From contig PKXJ01000032.1 in assembly GCA_003132305.1 (NCBI GenBank), forward strand, positions 64,479 to 128,478: a stretch of DNA of 64,000 nt, in the 5' to 3' direction. Shown in pieces: positions 56,005 to 64,000 of the stretch. Every line of letters begins with the position of its first letter. The first letter of the stretch is position 1. This stretch comes from Acidimicrobiaceae bacterium. Its GTDB lineage: Bacteria; Actinomycetota; Acidimicrobiia; Acidimicrobiales; RAAP-2. Below the pieces are notes generated by a model. That model did no database searches. It had not been told where the DNA came from and saw only the letters and a list, made by a program, of their open reading frames with translations. The translations under genes were made by a program, and so were the position numbers.

Positions 56005-59000
56005 ATGTTTCGCCCCGTCAGCGCCGAACTTGAGTTCGTGGCTTTAGAAGAAGCCGAGCTTGCCCGTTGGAGGGCCAACAACGTCTTCGAACGTTCGATG
56101 AAACTTCGCGAGGGCGCCGAACCCTGGGTCTTCTACGAAGGACCGCCCACGGCCAACGGTGTGCCGGGGCTGCATCACGTGTGGGCGCGCGTCTATAAAG
56201 ACCTCTTCTGTCGCTACCACACCATGCGGGGTCGCTACGTGGCGCGTCGCGCCGGCTGGGACACCCACGGCCTGCCCGTGGAGGTGCAAGTCGAAAGGCA
56301 GCTCGGCGTGTCGGGCAAGAAGATGATCGAAGAGAAGGTGGGCGTGGCCGAGTTCACCCGACTCTGTCGAGAGTCCGTCCTTACCTACGTGGGCGAGTTC
56401 GAGCGGCTGACCGATCGTATTGGCTACTGGACCGACATGGAGCACGCGTACTACACCTTTCATCCGACGTACGTGGAGTCGGTCTGGTGGCACTTGAAGC
56501 AGCTCTTCGAGAAGGGGTTGCTCTATGAGGACTTGAAAGTAATTCCCTACTGTCCGCGCTGCGAGACCGGACTTTCGTCGCACGAACTCGGTCAGCCCGG
56601 GGTCCACACCGACGAGTCCGACGAGAGCGCCTACGTGAAACTCGCCCTCTCCGACGCCAGTAATCGAACTGACCTCAGCGGTGCGACGCACCTAGCTGTG
56701 TGGACGACCACGCCGTGGACGCTGCTCTCCAACGTGGCCGTCGCGATGAATCCCGAAGTCACCTACGCCGTCGTGGACGGCGTGGTGGTGGCCGAGGACC
56801 TGATCACGTCGGTCTTTGGTGAGCGGGCTAGAGCAAGTGGCACGTTTAAGGGCAGCGCCCTGCAGGGCGTGCACTACCAGCGACCCTTTGACGACGTCGA
56901 ACTACCCGAGGGAGTCGACACCGGTTACGTGGTCGCGGCCGAGTACGTCACGACCGACGACGGCACGGGCCTGGTGCACCAGGCGCCCGGATTCGGTGAG
57001 ATCGACCGCCAGATCGCCCGAGAGTACGGTCTGCCCACCCTCAATCCCGTCGGCCCCGACGGCACCTTTACCGCGGCGGTGGCGTGGCTCGAGGGTAAAC
57101 ACGTTCGCGACACCAATCAAGAAATCAACGACGAGCTTGATCGTCGTGGCCTCTTGATCCGGCGATTCGACTACACCCACTCGTTGCCCCACTGCTGGCG
57201 CTGCGGCACGGTACTTATCTACTGGGCGAAGCCCAGCTGGTACGTCGCGACGAGCAAGTTCAAGGATCAAATGCTGTCGGAGAACTCGACGGTCGACTGG
57301 CACCCCGCGCACATTCGAGACGGACGAATGGGCGAGTGGCTCGCCAACAACGTCGACTGGGCTCTGTCGCGCGACCGCTTCTGGGGTACGCCGCTTCCTA
57401 TTTGGCGTTGTGGGGACAACCACTTAACCTGCGTGAGTTCACGAGACGAGCTCTCGGTGCTCACGGGACGAGATCTAAGTGACGTCGAGCCGCACCGTCC
57501 GGAAATCGACGAGGTCGTGTTCTCCTGTCCGAGCTGCGCCAAAGAGGCTCGCCGGGTCGAGCCGGTCATCGACGCGTGGTTCGACGCGGGCTCGATGCCC
57601 GCCGCGCAGGTGGGCTACCCTCACGTTCCGGGCAGTGCCGACGCGATGCAGTTTCCCGCGCAGTTCATCGCCGAAGCCATTGATCAGACGCGGGGCTGGT
57701 TCTACACGTTGCTCGCGGTCAACACGTTGGTCTTTGGCGCCAAGCCCTACGAACACGTGCTCTGTCTCGGTCACATCGTGGACGAGAGCGGTAAGAAGAT
57801 GAGTAAGTCCGTGGGCAACGTCATCGACCCGTGGGAAGTGTTGAACACCCGAGGCGCGGATCCGCTTCGCTGGTGGATGTTCTCCCAAGGTTCGCCGTGG
57901 ACCTCAACGCGCGCGGGACTGGGCGCCATCGACGCGGCGCTGCGTGAGACGCTCGCGACACTGTGGAACACCTTCAGCTTCTTTACGACCTACGCGTCGC
58001 TCAACCAGTTCGATCCCCACGACTCCGAGATTCCGGCCTTCGAAGAGAGAGGTGCGATCGATCAGTGGATTCTCTCTCGAGTCGAAAGCGTGACCCAGTC
58101 CGTGACCGACGCGCTCGACGGTTACGAGCCACTGGGCGGAACCACCGCCCTCGTGGAACTGATCGACGATCTCTCGAACTGGTACGTACGGCGCAGTCGC
58201 CGACGTTTCTGGCGCACGGACCCCAACACGCCGCGGTCGGACTCCCTGGCCGCGCAGGCCACCCTGTTGGAAGTTCTCCAGCGCGTGACCTTACTATTGG
58301 CGCCGTTTTGCCCCTTCATGACTGAACGACTCTTCCAAGAACTCAACGACGTGAGCGACAACGACTCGGTGCACCTCGCGGACTGGCCCGAGGCTAATTT
58401 ACAACGTCGAAACGTGGCGCTCGAAACCTCGATGGAGGTCGCGCGACGTCTGACGTCGCTGGGACGGGCCGCGCGCGCGGAAGCCGGCGTCAAGGTTCGC
58501 CAGCCCCTCGCGCGCGCCCTGGTCTTCTTGGCGCCGAGTTCACCGCTGCCGCCCGCCGGCGTGGTCGAAGACGAACTGAATGTTGACCGACTCGAGTTCG
58601 GACGCGAGTTAGCCGACGTCCTGACCTTCGAACTCGTGCCGAACTTTCGCGTCGTCGGTCCGCGTCTCGGCGAGGCCGTCAAAGAGTTGAAGCCCGCGCT
58701 TGGCGCCCTCGACTCCGTCGCGGCCGCGGCCGCCATTGAGTCCGGCAAGTCGGTGAGCGTGAAATTATCGACGGGCACGTTCGAACTCACGAGTGACGAC
58801 GTTGAGTTGCGCGTGAAGGGTCAGCGGGGCTTCGCGGTGTCGCGCGACGGCGCCGAAGTGGTAGCGCTCGACCTCGCGCTCAACGACGACCTTCGTCGCC
58901 GGGGCTACCTACGCGACGTGGTGCGCCAAGTACAGGACCTTCGAAAGAACTCGGGGCTCGACGTGGCCGATCGCATCGTGCTCAACGTCGTGGGGCTCGA

Positions 59001-59139
59001 CGACCTCGCTGACGGCTTCGCGGCGCTGGCTAGTGAGGTGCTGGCTATTGAGGTACTCGCGACCAAGGGTTCGAGCGAGGGGACGCGACTCGACCTCGAC
59101 GACGAGCGCGAAGCCTTCGCCTGGGTGAAAAAGGCCTAG
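56005..59139 (+). CDS. ileS: isoleucyl-tRNA synthetase (type 2-like)
   Basis: PPTANGVPGLHHVWARVYKD, GWDTHGLPVEVQVE, GKKMSKSVGNVIDPW; 1044 aa. Confidence 0.95.
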   Translation: MFRPVSAELEFVALEEAELARWRANNVFERSMKLREGAEPWVFYEGPPTANGVPGLHHVWARVYKDLFCRYHTMRGRYVARRAGWDTHGLPVEVQVERQLGVSGKKMIEEKVGVAEFTRLCRESVLTYVGEFERLTDRIGYWTDMEHAYYTFHPTYVESVWWHLKQLFEKGLLYEDLKVIPYCPRCETGLSSHELGQPGVHTDESDESAYVKLALSDASNRTDLSGATHLAVWTTTPWTLLSNVAVAMNPEVTYAVVDGVVVAEDLITSVFGERARASGTFKGSALQGVHYQRPFDDVELPEGVDTGYVVAAEYVTTDDGTGLVHQAPGFGEIDRQIAREYGLPTLNPVGPDGTFTAAVAWLEGKHVRDTNQEINDELDRRGLLIRRFDYTHSLPHCWRCGTVLIYWAKPSWYVATSKFKDQMLSENSTVDWHPAHIRDGRMGEWLANNVDWALSRDRFWGTPLPIWRCGDNHLTCVSSRDELSVLTGRDLSDVEPHRPEIDEVVFSCPSCAKEARRVEPVIDAWFDAGSMPAAQVGYPHVPGSADAMQFPAQFIAEAIDQTRGWFYTLLAVNTLVFGAKPYEHVLCLGHIVDESGKKMSKSVGNVIDPWEVLNTRGADPLRWWMFSQGSPWTSTRAGLGAIDAALRETLATLWNTFSFFTTYASLNQFDPHDSEIPAFEERGAIDQWILSRVESVTQSVTDALDGYEPLGGTTALVELIDDLSNWYVRRSRRRFWRTDPNTPRSDSLAAQATLLEVLQRVTLLLAPFCPFMTERLFQELNDVSDNDSVHLADWPEANLQRRNVALETSMEVARRLTSLGRAARAEAGVKVRQPLARALVFLAPSSPLPPAGVVEDELNVDRLEFGRELADVLTFELVPNFRVVGPRLGEAVKELKPALGALDSVAAAAAIESGKSVSVKLSTGTFELTSDDVELRVKGQRGFAVSRDGAEVVALDLALNDDLRRRGYLRDVVRQVQDLRKNSGLDVADRIVLNVVGLDDLADGFAALASEVLAIEVLATKGSSEGTRLDLDDEREAFAWVKKA

Positions 59140-59594
59140 CGCGCGACGTTGAGTTTCGAGAGCAGAGTCGCCAGGACCTCACGCTCAGCGGAACTGAGAC
59201 GCGCGCCCAGGTGACGATCTAAGTAGTCGAGGTGCACGCCGAACGCTTCATCGAGCTTGGCGTTGCCAGCGTCGGTAATGCCGACAAAGACCGAACGACG
59301 GTCGCTCGGACAGTGCTCGCGTCGAACGAGCTCAGCCTCTTCGAGACGATCGACGAGTCGCGTGGTGCCGCCCGTCGAGCGCACGATGGCGTCGGCCATC
59401 TGACTCATCTTGAGCCGACCGTCCTCAGATTGACGCAGTTGCAGGAGGACTTCAAACCAGGCGAGAGGTAGCTGGCACGAGGCCTCGAGCGCCGTGCCCA
59501 CGTCCTTCGTGAGTCGGGCGTTCGTTTCGAGCAAAAGCCCAAAGAGCACTACCTTCTCGTCGCCCGAAGGGCACGCGCTGGAAGACATTGACAT
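59136..59594 (-). CDS. MarR family transcriptional regulator
   Basis: LRQSEDGRLKMSQMADAIVRSTGGTTRLVDRLEEAELVRREHCPSDRRSVFVGIT; start ATG 59594 proposed from TATGCT N7. Confidence 0.88.
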   Translation of the reverse strand: MSMSSSACPSGDEKVVLFGLLLETNARLTKDVGTALEASCQLPLAWFEVLLQLRQSEDGRLKMSQMADAIVRSTGGTTRLVDRLEEAELVRREHCPSDRRSVFVGITDAGNAKLDEAFGVHLDYLDRHLGARLSSAEREVLATLLSKLNVAR

Positions 59595-59612
59595 ACTCTC
59601 TAGCATACCATG

Positions 59613-59664
59613 TAGTTGCTTCTTGAGTTACTGCTTGACAAGTTATTGTATAAGCAACTATAAT
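59613..59664 (+). promoter_or_regulatory. consensus sigma70-type promoter and inverted repeat upstream of yceI
   Basis: TTGACA (59635-59640) N18 TATAAT (59659-59664); 9-bp inverted repeat TAGTTGCTT (59613-59621) / AAGCAACTA (59652-59660). Confidence 0.7.
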
Positions 59665-59707
59665 AAGGGAAGACAATACCTGTCCATAATTTAAATAGGA
59701 GATCCAC

Positions 59708-60253
59708 ATGAGCAACCTTCCAGCTCCCGGTGTTTACACCATCGACCCCGTCCACTCAACCTTTGGTTTCATGGCCCGTCACCTCGTCGCCTCGAAGGTG
59801 CGCGGTAGTTTCACCGAGTTCTCCGGCACCCTCACCATTGGCGAGACGCTCGAGACCTCGCACGTCGAGGCCGAGGCCGAGGCCAAGAGCATTTCCACCA
59901 ACAACGAGATGCGCGACAATCACTTGCGCAGCGCCGACTTTCTCGAGCAGGAGAAGTTCCCGAAGTTGACCTTCAAGTCCACGAAGATCACCGCGAAGGG
60001 TGGCGAGAAGTACGAGTTGGTAGGCGACCTCACGGTGCGTGACGTCACGAAGTCACTGACGTTTGACGTGGCGTACCTGGGCAGCAGCCCCTCAACGCTC
60101 CCCGGCGTCACCGTCGTGGGATTCGAAGCGACTACCGAGATTGACCGCCGTGACTTTGGCGTCAGCTTCGAAGGTCTGCTCGAAAACGGCAGCGTCATCG
60201 TCAGCCACAAGATCGTCGTCGAGATCGCCATCGAGGCCTCGAAGCAGGACTAA
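59708..60253 (+). CDS. YceI family protein
   Basis: YTIDPVHSTFGFMARHLVASKVRGSFTEFSGTL, DNHLRSADFLEQEKFPKLTFKSTKI. Confidence 0.94.
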   Translation: MSNLPAPGVYTIDPVHSTFGFMARHLVASKVRGSFTEFSGTLTIGETLETSHVEAEAEAKSISTNNEMRDNHLRSADFLEQEKFPKLTFKSTKITAKGGEKYELVGDLTVRDVTKSLTFDVAYLGSSPSTLPGVTVVGFEATTEIDRRDFGVSFEGLLENGSVIVSHKIVVEIAIEASKQD

Positions 60254-60275
60254 CCACTACCACGCCGTAGCGCGA

Positions 60276-60302
60276 ATGCCGGGGGCGAAAGGCCCCCGGC
60301 AT
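60276..60302 (+). terminator. intrinsic terminator after yceI
   Basis: ATGCCGGGGGC-GAAAG-GCCCCCGGCAT followed by TTTT. Confidence 0.85.
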
Positions 60303-60323
60303 TTTGCTCAGTACGATGGTGAC

Positions 60324-60458
60324 GTGGCGGAGAAGAGCAAAGCTAGAGCTGTCAAGTCGAGCATTGGCGTGCTCGGCGCGTTGGCGACCATCGTCTCGGT
60401 ATGGTGGTTCGCCCTTCGCCCACGTCACGACAAAGACGAGTCGCCGGAAGAAGAGTAG
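60324..60458 (+). CDS. 44-aa single-pass membrane microprotein
   Basis: MAEKSKARAVKSSIGVLGALATIVSVWWFALRPRHDKDESPEEE* (GTG start); TACGAT 6 nt before GTG. Confidence 0.6.
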   Translation: MAEKSKARAVKSSIGVLGALATIVSVWWFALRPRHDKDESPEEE

Positions 60459-60494
60459 GTTGAGTTCTCGCCGAGCCCGGTAGGTTGAGTAGCG

Positions 60495-61745
60495 ATGGCG
60501 TTGGCATCGTTGGCTCCGCTGCGACACCGAAGCTTCGCGCTGGCGATGACGTCGTCGTTCGTCTCGTCGACCGGCACGTGGATGCAGAGCGTGGCGCTCG
60601 GCATCTATCTCACCGAGACCACGAAGAATCCCCTCTGGCTCGGACTGTTGACCGTGGCCGCGTGGGCGCCGGCCATCATTGGATCACCGGTCGGTGGCGT
60701 CGTAGCGGAACGTTGGAGCCGCCAACGCTGGATCCAACTGAACAACTTCATCATGGCCTGCACCGCGAGCGCCCTCGCCGTCGCGGCACTGACGCACCAT
60801 CTCTCACCGAAGCTGGCCTGCTACCTCGCCGTCGCCGAGGGACTCTGCGGCTCGGCGTCGTGGTCGGCGTGGCAGTCGTTACTCCCGGACCTCGTGGACA
60901 GCGACGAAGTGCTCGCCGCGGTGTCGCTCTCGTCGGCCCAGTTCAATCTGGGTCGCATCATTGGCCCCGTCTGCGCGTCGCTCGCGTTGGTGCTCGGTTC
61001 GGTCGGCGTGGCCTTCGCGGCGAACGCCGCCTCGTTCATCTTCGTGCTGGTGATCTTCTCCTTCGTGCGCAGTGCGCCGCGGCCCAAGAACACCACCAAG
61101 GTTCGCTTCTTCGCCGAAACGCTGGCTGGCGCGAAGCGGGCGTGGGGCGTGAAGGGCTGCCGTAATCCGATCATCGGCGTCGGCACCTTGGCGATCATCG
61201 CGAGTCCCTTCATTGCGCTGGTGCCGGCGATGGCCATCATCGTGTTGCACTCGGGCAAGGTCGGCACGACATGGCTGATCACGGCCCAGGGCGTCGGCGC
61301 GGTCAGTGCGGCGCTCACGCTGCCGGTCATCGCCAAGCGCACGTCTCGGCTGAGGGTCTTGCGAGGTTCGATCGGCAGCCTCGCCGGGGCACTCGCGTTG
61401 TACGCACTCTCGCCCAACGTGCCCTGCGCCGTGGTCGCGATGGTCCTCTTAGGCGGGGCCTACATGGGCACGTTGACGGGGCTGAACACGTCAGTCCAAG
61501 TGCACGCCCCGCGCGCGGAACGATCGAGGATTCTCGCTCTCTACACCCTCTCGCTGTCGATCTTCTATCCCCTCGGCGCGTTCGTCCAGGCGGATTTGGC
61601 CAAGAGTTTCGGCGTTCGTCACGTGACGCTCGTCGCGTCGGGTTTGCTCGTGGTGGTCCTGGTCGCCCTAAAGATTTTTAACCCGGATTTCTGGGTGGAG
61701 ATGGGTTCGCCCTCGACGCAATCAACGGTTTTGCTGGCAGACTAG
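60495..61745 (+). CDS. MFS transporter (DUF894/EntS-like)
   Basis: 12 TM; ALGIYLTETTKNPLWLGLLTVAAWAPAIIGSPVGGVVAERWSRQRWI. Confidence 0.88.
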   Translation: MALASLAPLRHRSFALAMTSSFVSSTGTWMQSVALGIYLTETTKNPLWLGLLTVAAWAPAIIGSPVGGVVAERWSRQRWIQLNNFIMACTASALAVAALTHHLSPKLACYLAVAEGLCGSASWSAWQSLLPDLVDSDEVLAAVSLSSAQFNLGRIIGPVCASLALVLGSVGVAFAANAASFIFVLVIFSFVRSAPRPKNTTKVRFFAETLAGAKRAWGVKGCRNPIIGVGTLAIIASPFIALVPAMAIIVLHSGKVGTTWLITAQGVGAVSAALTLPVIAKRTSRLRVLRGSIGSLAGALALYALSPNVPCAVVAMVLLGGAYMGTLTGLNTSVQVHAPRAERSRILALYTLSLSIFYPLGAFVQADLAKSFGVRHVTLVASGLLVVVLVALKIFNPDFWVEMGSPSTQSTVLLAD

Positions 61746-61749
61746 GGCT

Positions 61750-63114
61750 ATGCCCTTTATTGCCACAAACCCAGCCACTGAACAAGTAATCGCCGAGTAC
61801 CCCTCGCACTCGCCCAAGGACGTCGATCAGGCGCTCGAGACGGCGTCGCGCGCCTACGCGAGTTGGAAAAAAGCGTCGTTCGCTGAGCGCGCCGAATCGA
61901 TGAATCGTGCCGCCGAGCTCCTCGAAAGTGAGATTCCGGTCGTGGCCGAACTCATGACGAGCGAGATGGGAAAGACGTTCGCCGCCGCCAAGGGCGAGGC
62001 GATGAAGTGCGCGATGACGATGCGCTACTTCGCCGAGCACGCCGAGTCGATGCTAAATGAAGTGAGTCTTCCGACCAAGGGCTCGCGCAGCGGCGTTCGT
62101 TACGACCCGATCGGTGCGATCTTTTCGGTGATGCCGTGGAACTTCCCGTTGTGGCAGGTCGTGCGCATGGCGGTGCCCGCGTTGATGGCGGGCAACGTCG
62201 TGGTCTTTAAACACGCGTCGAACGTGCCCGGGTGTGCCAAGTACTTAGAGGATCTCTTCGTGCGCGCCGGCTTCACGCCGGGTGTCTTGTCGACCCTCTT
62301 CGTTAGTCACGATCAAGTGTCCGACATCATCGCCGACTCCCGCATAGTCGCGGTGTCGTTGACCGGTTCGGATCAGGCGGGACGCACGGTGGGCGAGTGG
62401 GCGGGCAAGAACTTGAAGAAGTGCGTCCTCGAACTCGGTGGTTCTGACCCCTTCGTCGTGGCGAACTCCGCCGACTTAGATATCACCGTGCCGATGGCGG
62501 TGACGGCGCGGATACAGAACAACGGACAGGCCTGCATAGCTTCCAAGCGATTCATCGTCGTGCGCGAGAGAGCCGACGAGTTTCTCGGGCGCTATGCGGA
62601 CGCGATGGGGGCGGTTCGTCTCGGCGACCCGATGGATCCCGCGACCGACCTCGGACCGTTGGTGTCAAAGTCCCAACGTGACTTGCTCGCGGCCCAGGTC
62701 TCGTCCTCGGTCGAACAGGGGGCGACCGCGCTCGTGGGCGGCGCGGTGCCCGAACGCACGGGCTACTACTATCCCGCGACGGTGTTGGCGAACGTGCCCC
62801 GCGACTCTCGCGCGGGATGCGAAGAGCTCTTTGGGCCCGTCGCCGTGGTCCTCGTCGCGAACGATCTCCGTGACGCGATTCGCGTGGCCAACGACACGCC
62901 CTGGGGACTCGGCGGCTCGGTGTGGGCGAGCGATGCCAGTGAGATCGACGAGGCCATTGCGGGACTCGACGTGGGCACGGTCTTCGCGAACGCCATCGTG
63001 TCCTCGATGAATGAGCTGCCCTTTGGTGGGACGAAGAACTCTGGCTTCGGCCGTGAACTCTCCGCGCAGGGCGCGCAGGAGTTCACGAACCATAAGTCGT
63101 TCTTTGTGGCATGA
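61750..63114 (+). CDS. NAD(P)-dependent succinate-semialdehyde dehydrogenase-like aldehyde dehydrogenase
   Basis: ATNPATEQVIAEYPSHS, MPWNFPLWQVVRMAVPALMAGN, LELGGSDPFVV, NNGQACIASKRFIV, ELPFGGTKNSGFGREL. Confidence 0.9.
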   Translation: MPFIATNPATEQVIAEYPSHSPKDVDQALETASRAYASWKKASFAERAESMNRAAELLESEIPVVAELMTSEMGKTFAAAKGEAMKCAMTMRYFAEHAESMLNEVSLPTKGSRSGVRYDPIGAIFSVMPWNFPLWQVVRMAVPALMAGNVVVFKHASNVPGCAKYLEDLFVRAGFTPGVLSTLFVSHDQVSDIIADSRIVAVSLTGSDQAGRTVGEWAGKNLKKCVLELGGSDPFVVANSADLDITVPMAVTARIQNNGQACIASKRFIVVRERADEFLGRYADAMGAVRLGDPMDPATDLGPLVSKSQRDLLAAQVSSSVEQGATALVGGAVPERTGYYYPATVLANVPRDSRAGCEELFGPVAVVLVANDLRDAIRVANDTPWGLGGSVWASDASEIDEAIAGLDVGTVFANAIVSSMNELPFGGTKNSGFGRELSAQGAQEFTNHKSFFVA

Positions 63115-64000
63115 GCGAGCAGTACTACTTCGATCACGCCGCGTCCGCGCCTCGTCGCGACGAGGTGACCGAGGCGATGGCACCCTGGCAGCGCGGCGTC
63201 GTCGGGAATCCTTCGGGTAGTCACCGGGCGGCGCGCGACGCGCGACGCGCGGTCGAAGAGGCGCGCGATGAAGTGGCGGACTTCGTCGGCGCCAAGCCCG
63301 GCGGCGTCATCTTTACCGCGGGGGGCACCGAATCGTGCCACCTGGCGATCGTGGGGGTGACGAATCACCATCGTCGAACGAACGAACACTCCGAGATCGT
63401 GATCTCGAAGATCGAACACCACGCCGTGGCCGACGCCGCCGAGATGATGGCGCGCGACTTTAGCGACGTGCGCGTGCGCTATATCGACGTGGACGCCGAA
63501 GGCGTCGTGGACCTCGACTCCCTTCACGAGATACTGAGCGAGGAGACCGCGCTCGTGAGCGTGATGGCGGTGAACAACGAAACCGGCATTCGCCAACCCT
63601 TAGACGGCGTCAACGCCATAGCGAAGAGCCTCATCGCCGGCGGCGTGACGACGCACACCGACGCCGTCGCGGCGGCGCCGTGGTTGAGTCTGCCGACGGT
63701 CACCGCGACCTCGGACATGATCTCGATCTGCGCGCACAAGGTGGGTGGCCCCGTTAACAGCGGCGCGCTGATTCTTCGAAACGACGTGGCCCTCGAAGCG
63801 GTGACGCCCGGTGGGGGACAGGAACGTGGTCGTCGCGGCGGCACGGTCGACGTCGCCGCGGTCGTGGGCCTCGCGACGGCCCTTCGCGTCACTAAAGCTG
63901 AGTTGACCGAGGTCACCGATCGAGTGCTCGACTACCAGCACAAGTTGATGGCGGCGCTGAGTTTTCTGCCCGGCTGTGAGATCACGGCGCCCGCCGCGTC
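63111..64000 (+). CDS. cysteine desulfurase family, truncated by window end
   Basis: Manual translation: YYFDHAASAPRRDEV, TAGGTESCHLAI, KIEHHAV, VNNETG, HTDAVAAAPW, CAHKVGGP, GGGQERGRRGGTVDVA. Confidence 0.88.
   Translation, partial: MSEQYYFDHAASAPRRDEVTEAMAPWQRGVVGNPSGSHRAARDARRAVEEARDEVADFVGAKPGGVIFTAGGTESCHLAIVGVTNHHRRTNEHSEIVISKIEHHAVADAAEMMARDFSDVRVRYIDVDAEGVVDLDSLHEILSEETALVSVMAVNNETGIRQPLDGVNAIAKSLIAGGVTTHTDAVAAAPWLSLPTVTATSDMISICAHKVGGPVNSGALILRNDVALEAVTPGGGQERGRRGGTVDVAAVVGLATALRVTKAELTEVTDRVLDYQHKLMAALSFLPGCEITAPAA

Noticed and set aside
1-64000. tRNA/rRNA genes, prophage, complete insertion sequences, toxin-antitoxin or defence systems
   Set aside because: Scanned by eye for TPsiC-like GGTTCGAATCC motifs, transposase/integrase and toxin motifs; nothing convincing. 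tRNAscan/Infernal would be decisive.

Overview
The window is a 64 kb high-GC chromosomal segment. Codon usage and gene content (F420-type LLM enzyme, Tat-exported binding proteins, many leaderless-looking starts) suggest an actinobacterium, possibly Acidimicrobiia-like; that is inference. Main content: a potABCD-like polyamine ABC operon; a compact his cluster (hisA divergent from a TrpR-like regulator gene, then hisG, hisD, a hisC-hisB fusion, hisH, hisF, hisIE); a ferric-type ABC operon followed by a COG4280/FTR1-like membrane protein; two ABC exporter half-transporters; a zinc-ribbon/cyclase/AAA/TPR regulator; a pyrimidine salvage cluster (upp, yeast-type cytosine deaminase, PRTase, NCS1 permease); an accessory stretch (about 36-41 kb) with an unlisted small ORF, a strong hairpin whose loop is complementary to the downstream leader, an orphan Tat-exported peptide-type binding protein, DUF1345 and an orphan encapsulated-ferritin-like protein; a polyamine/GABA-type catabolic cluster whose aminotransferase is frameshifted; ald, ileS (type 2-like), marR/yceI, and a cysteine desulfurase cut by the window end. 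No CRISPR array, rRNA, complete IS element or convincing tRNA was seen. The most interesting signals are (i) the 36.06-36.36 kb small ORF and hairpin/loop-complementarity leader, (ii) the orphan EncFtn-like protein without targeting peptide or nearby encapsulin, (iii) recurrent TANNNT-N6-8-start spacing indicating leaderless transcription, including two very compact divergent promoters, (iv) the HisC-HisB fusion, and (v) several microproteins missed by a 60-aa ORF cutoff. All family calls are by eye; no database search was run.
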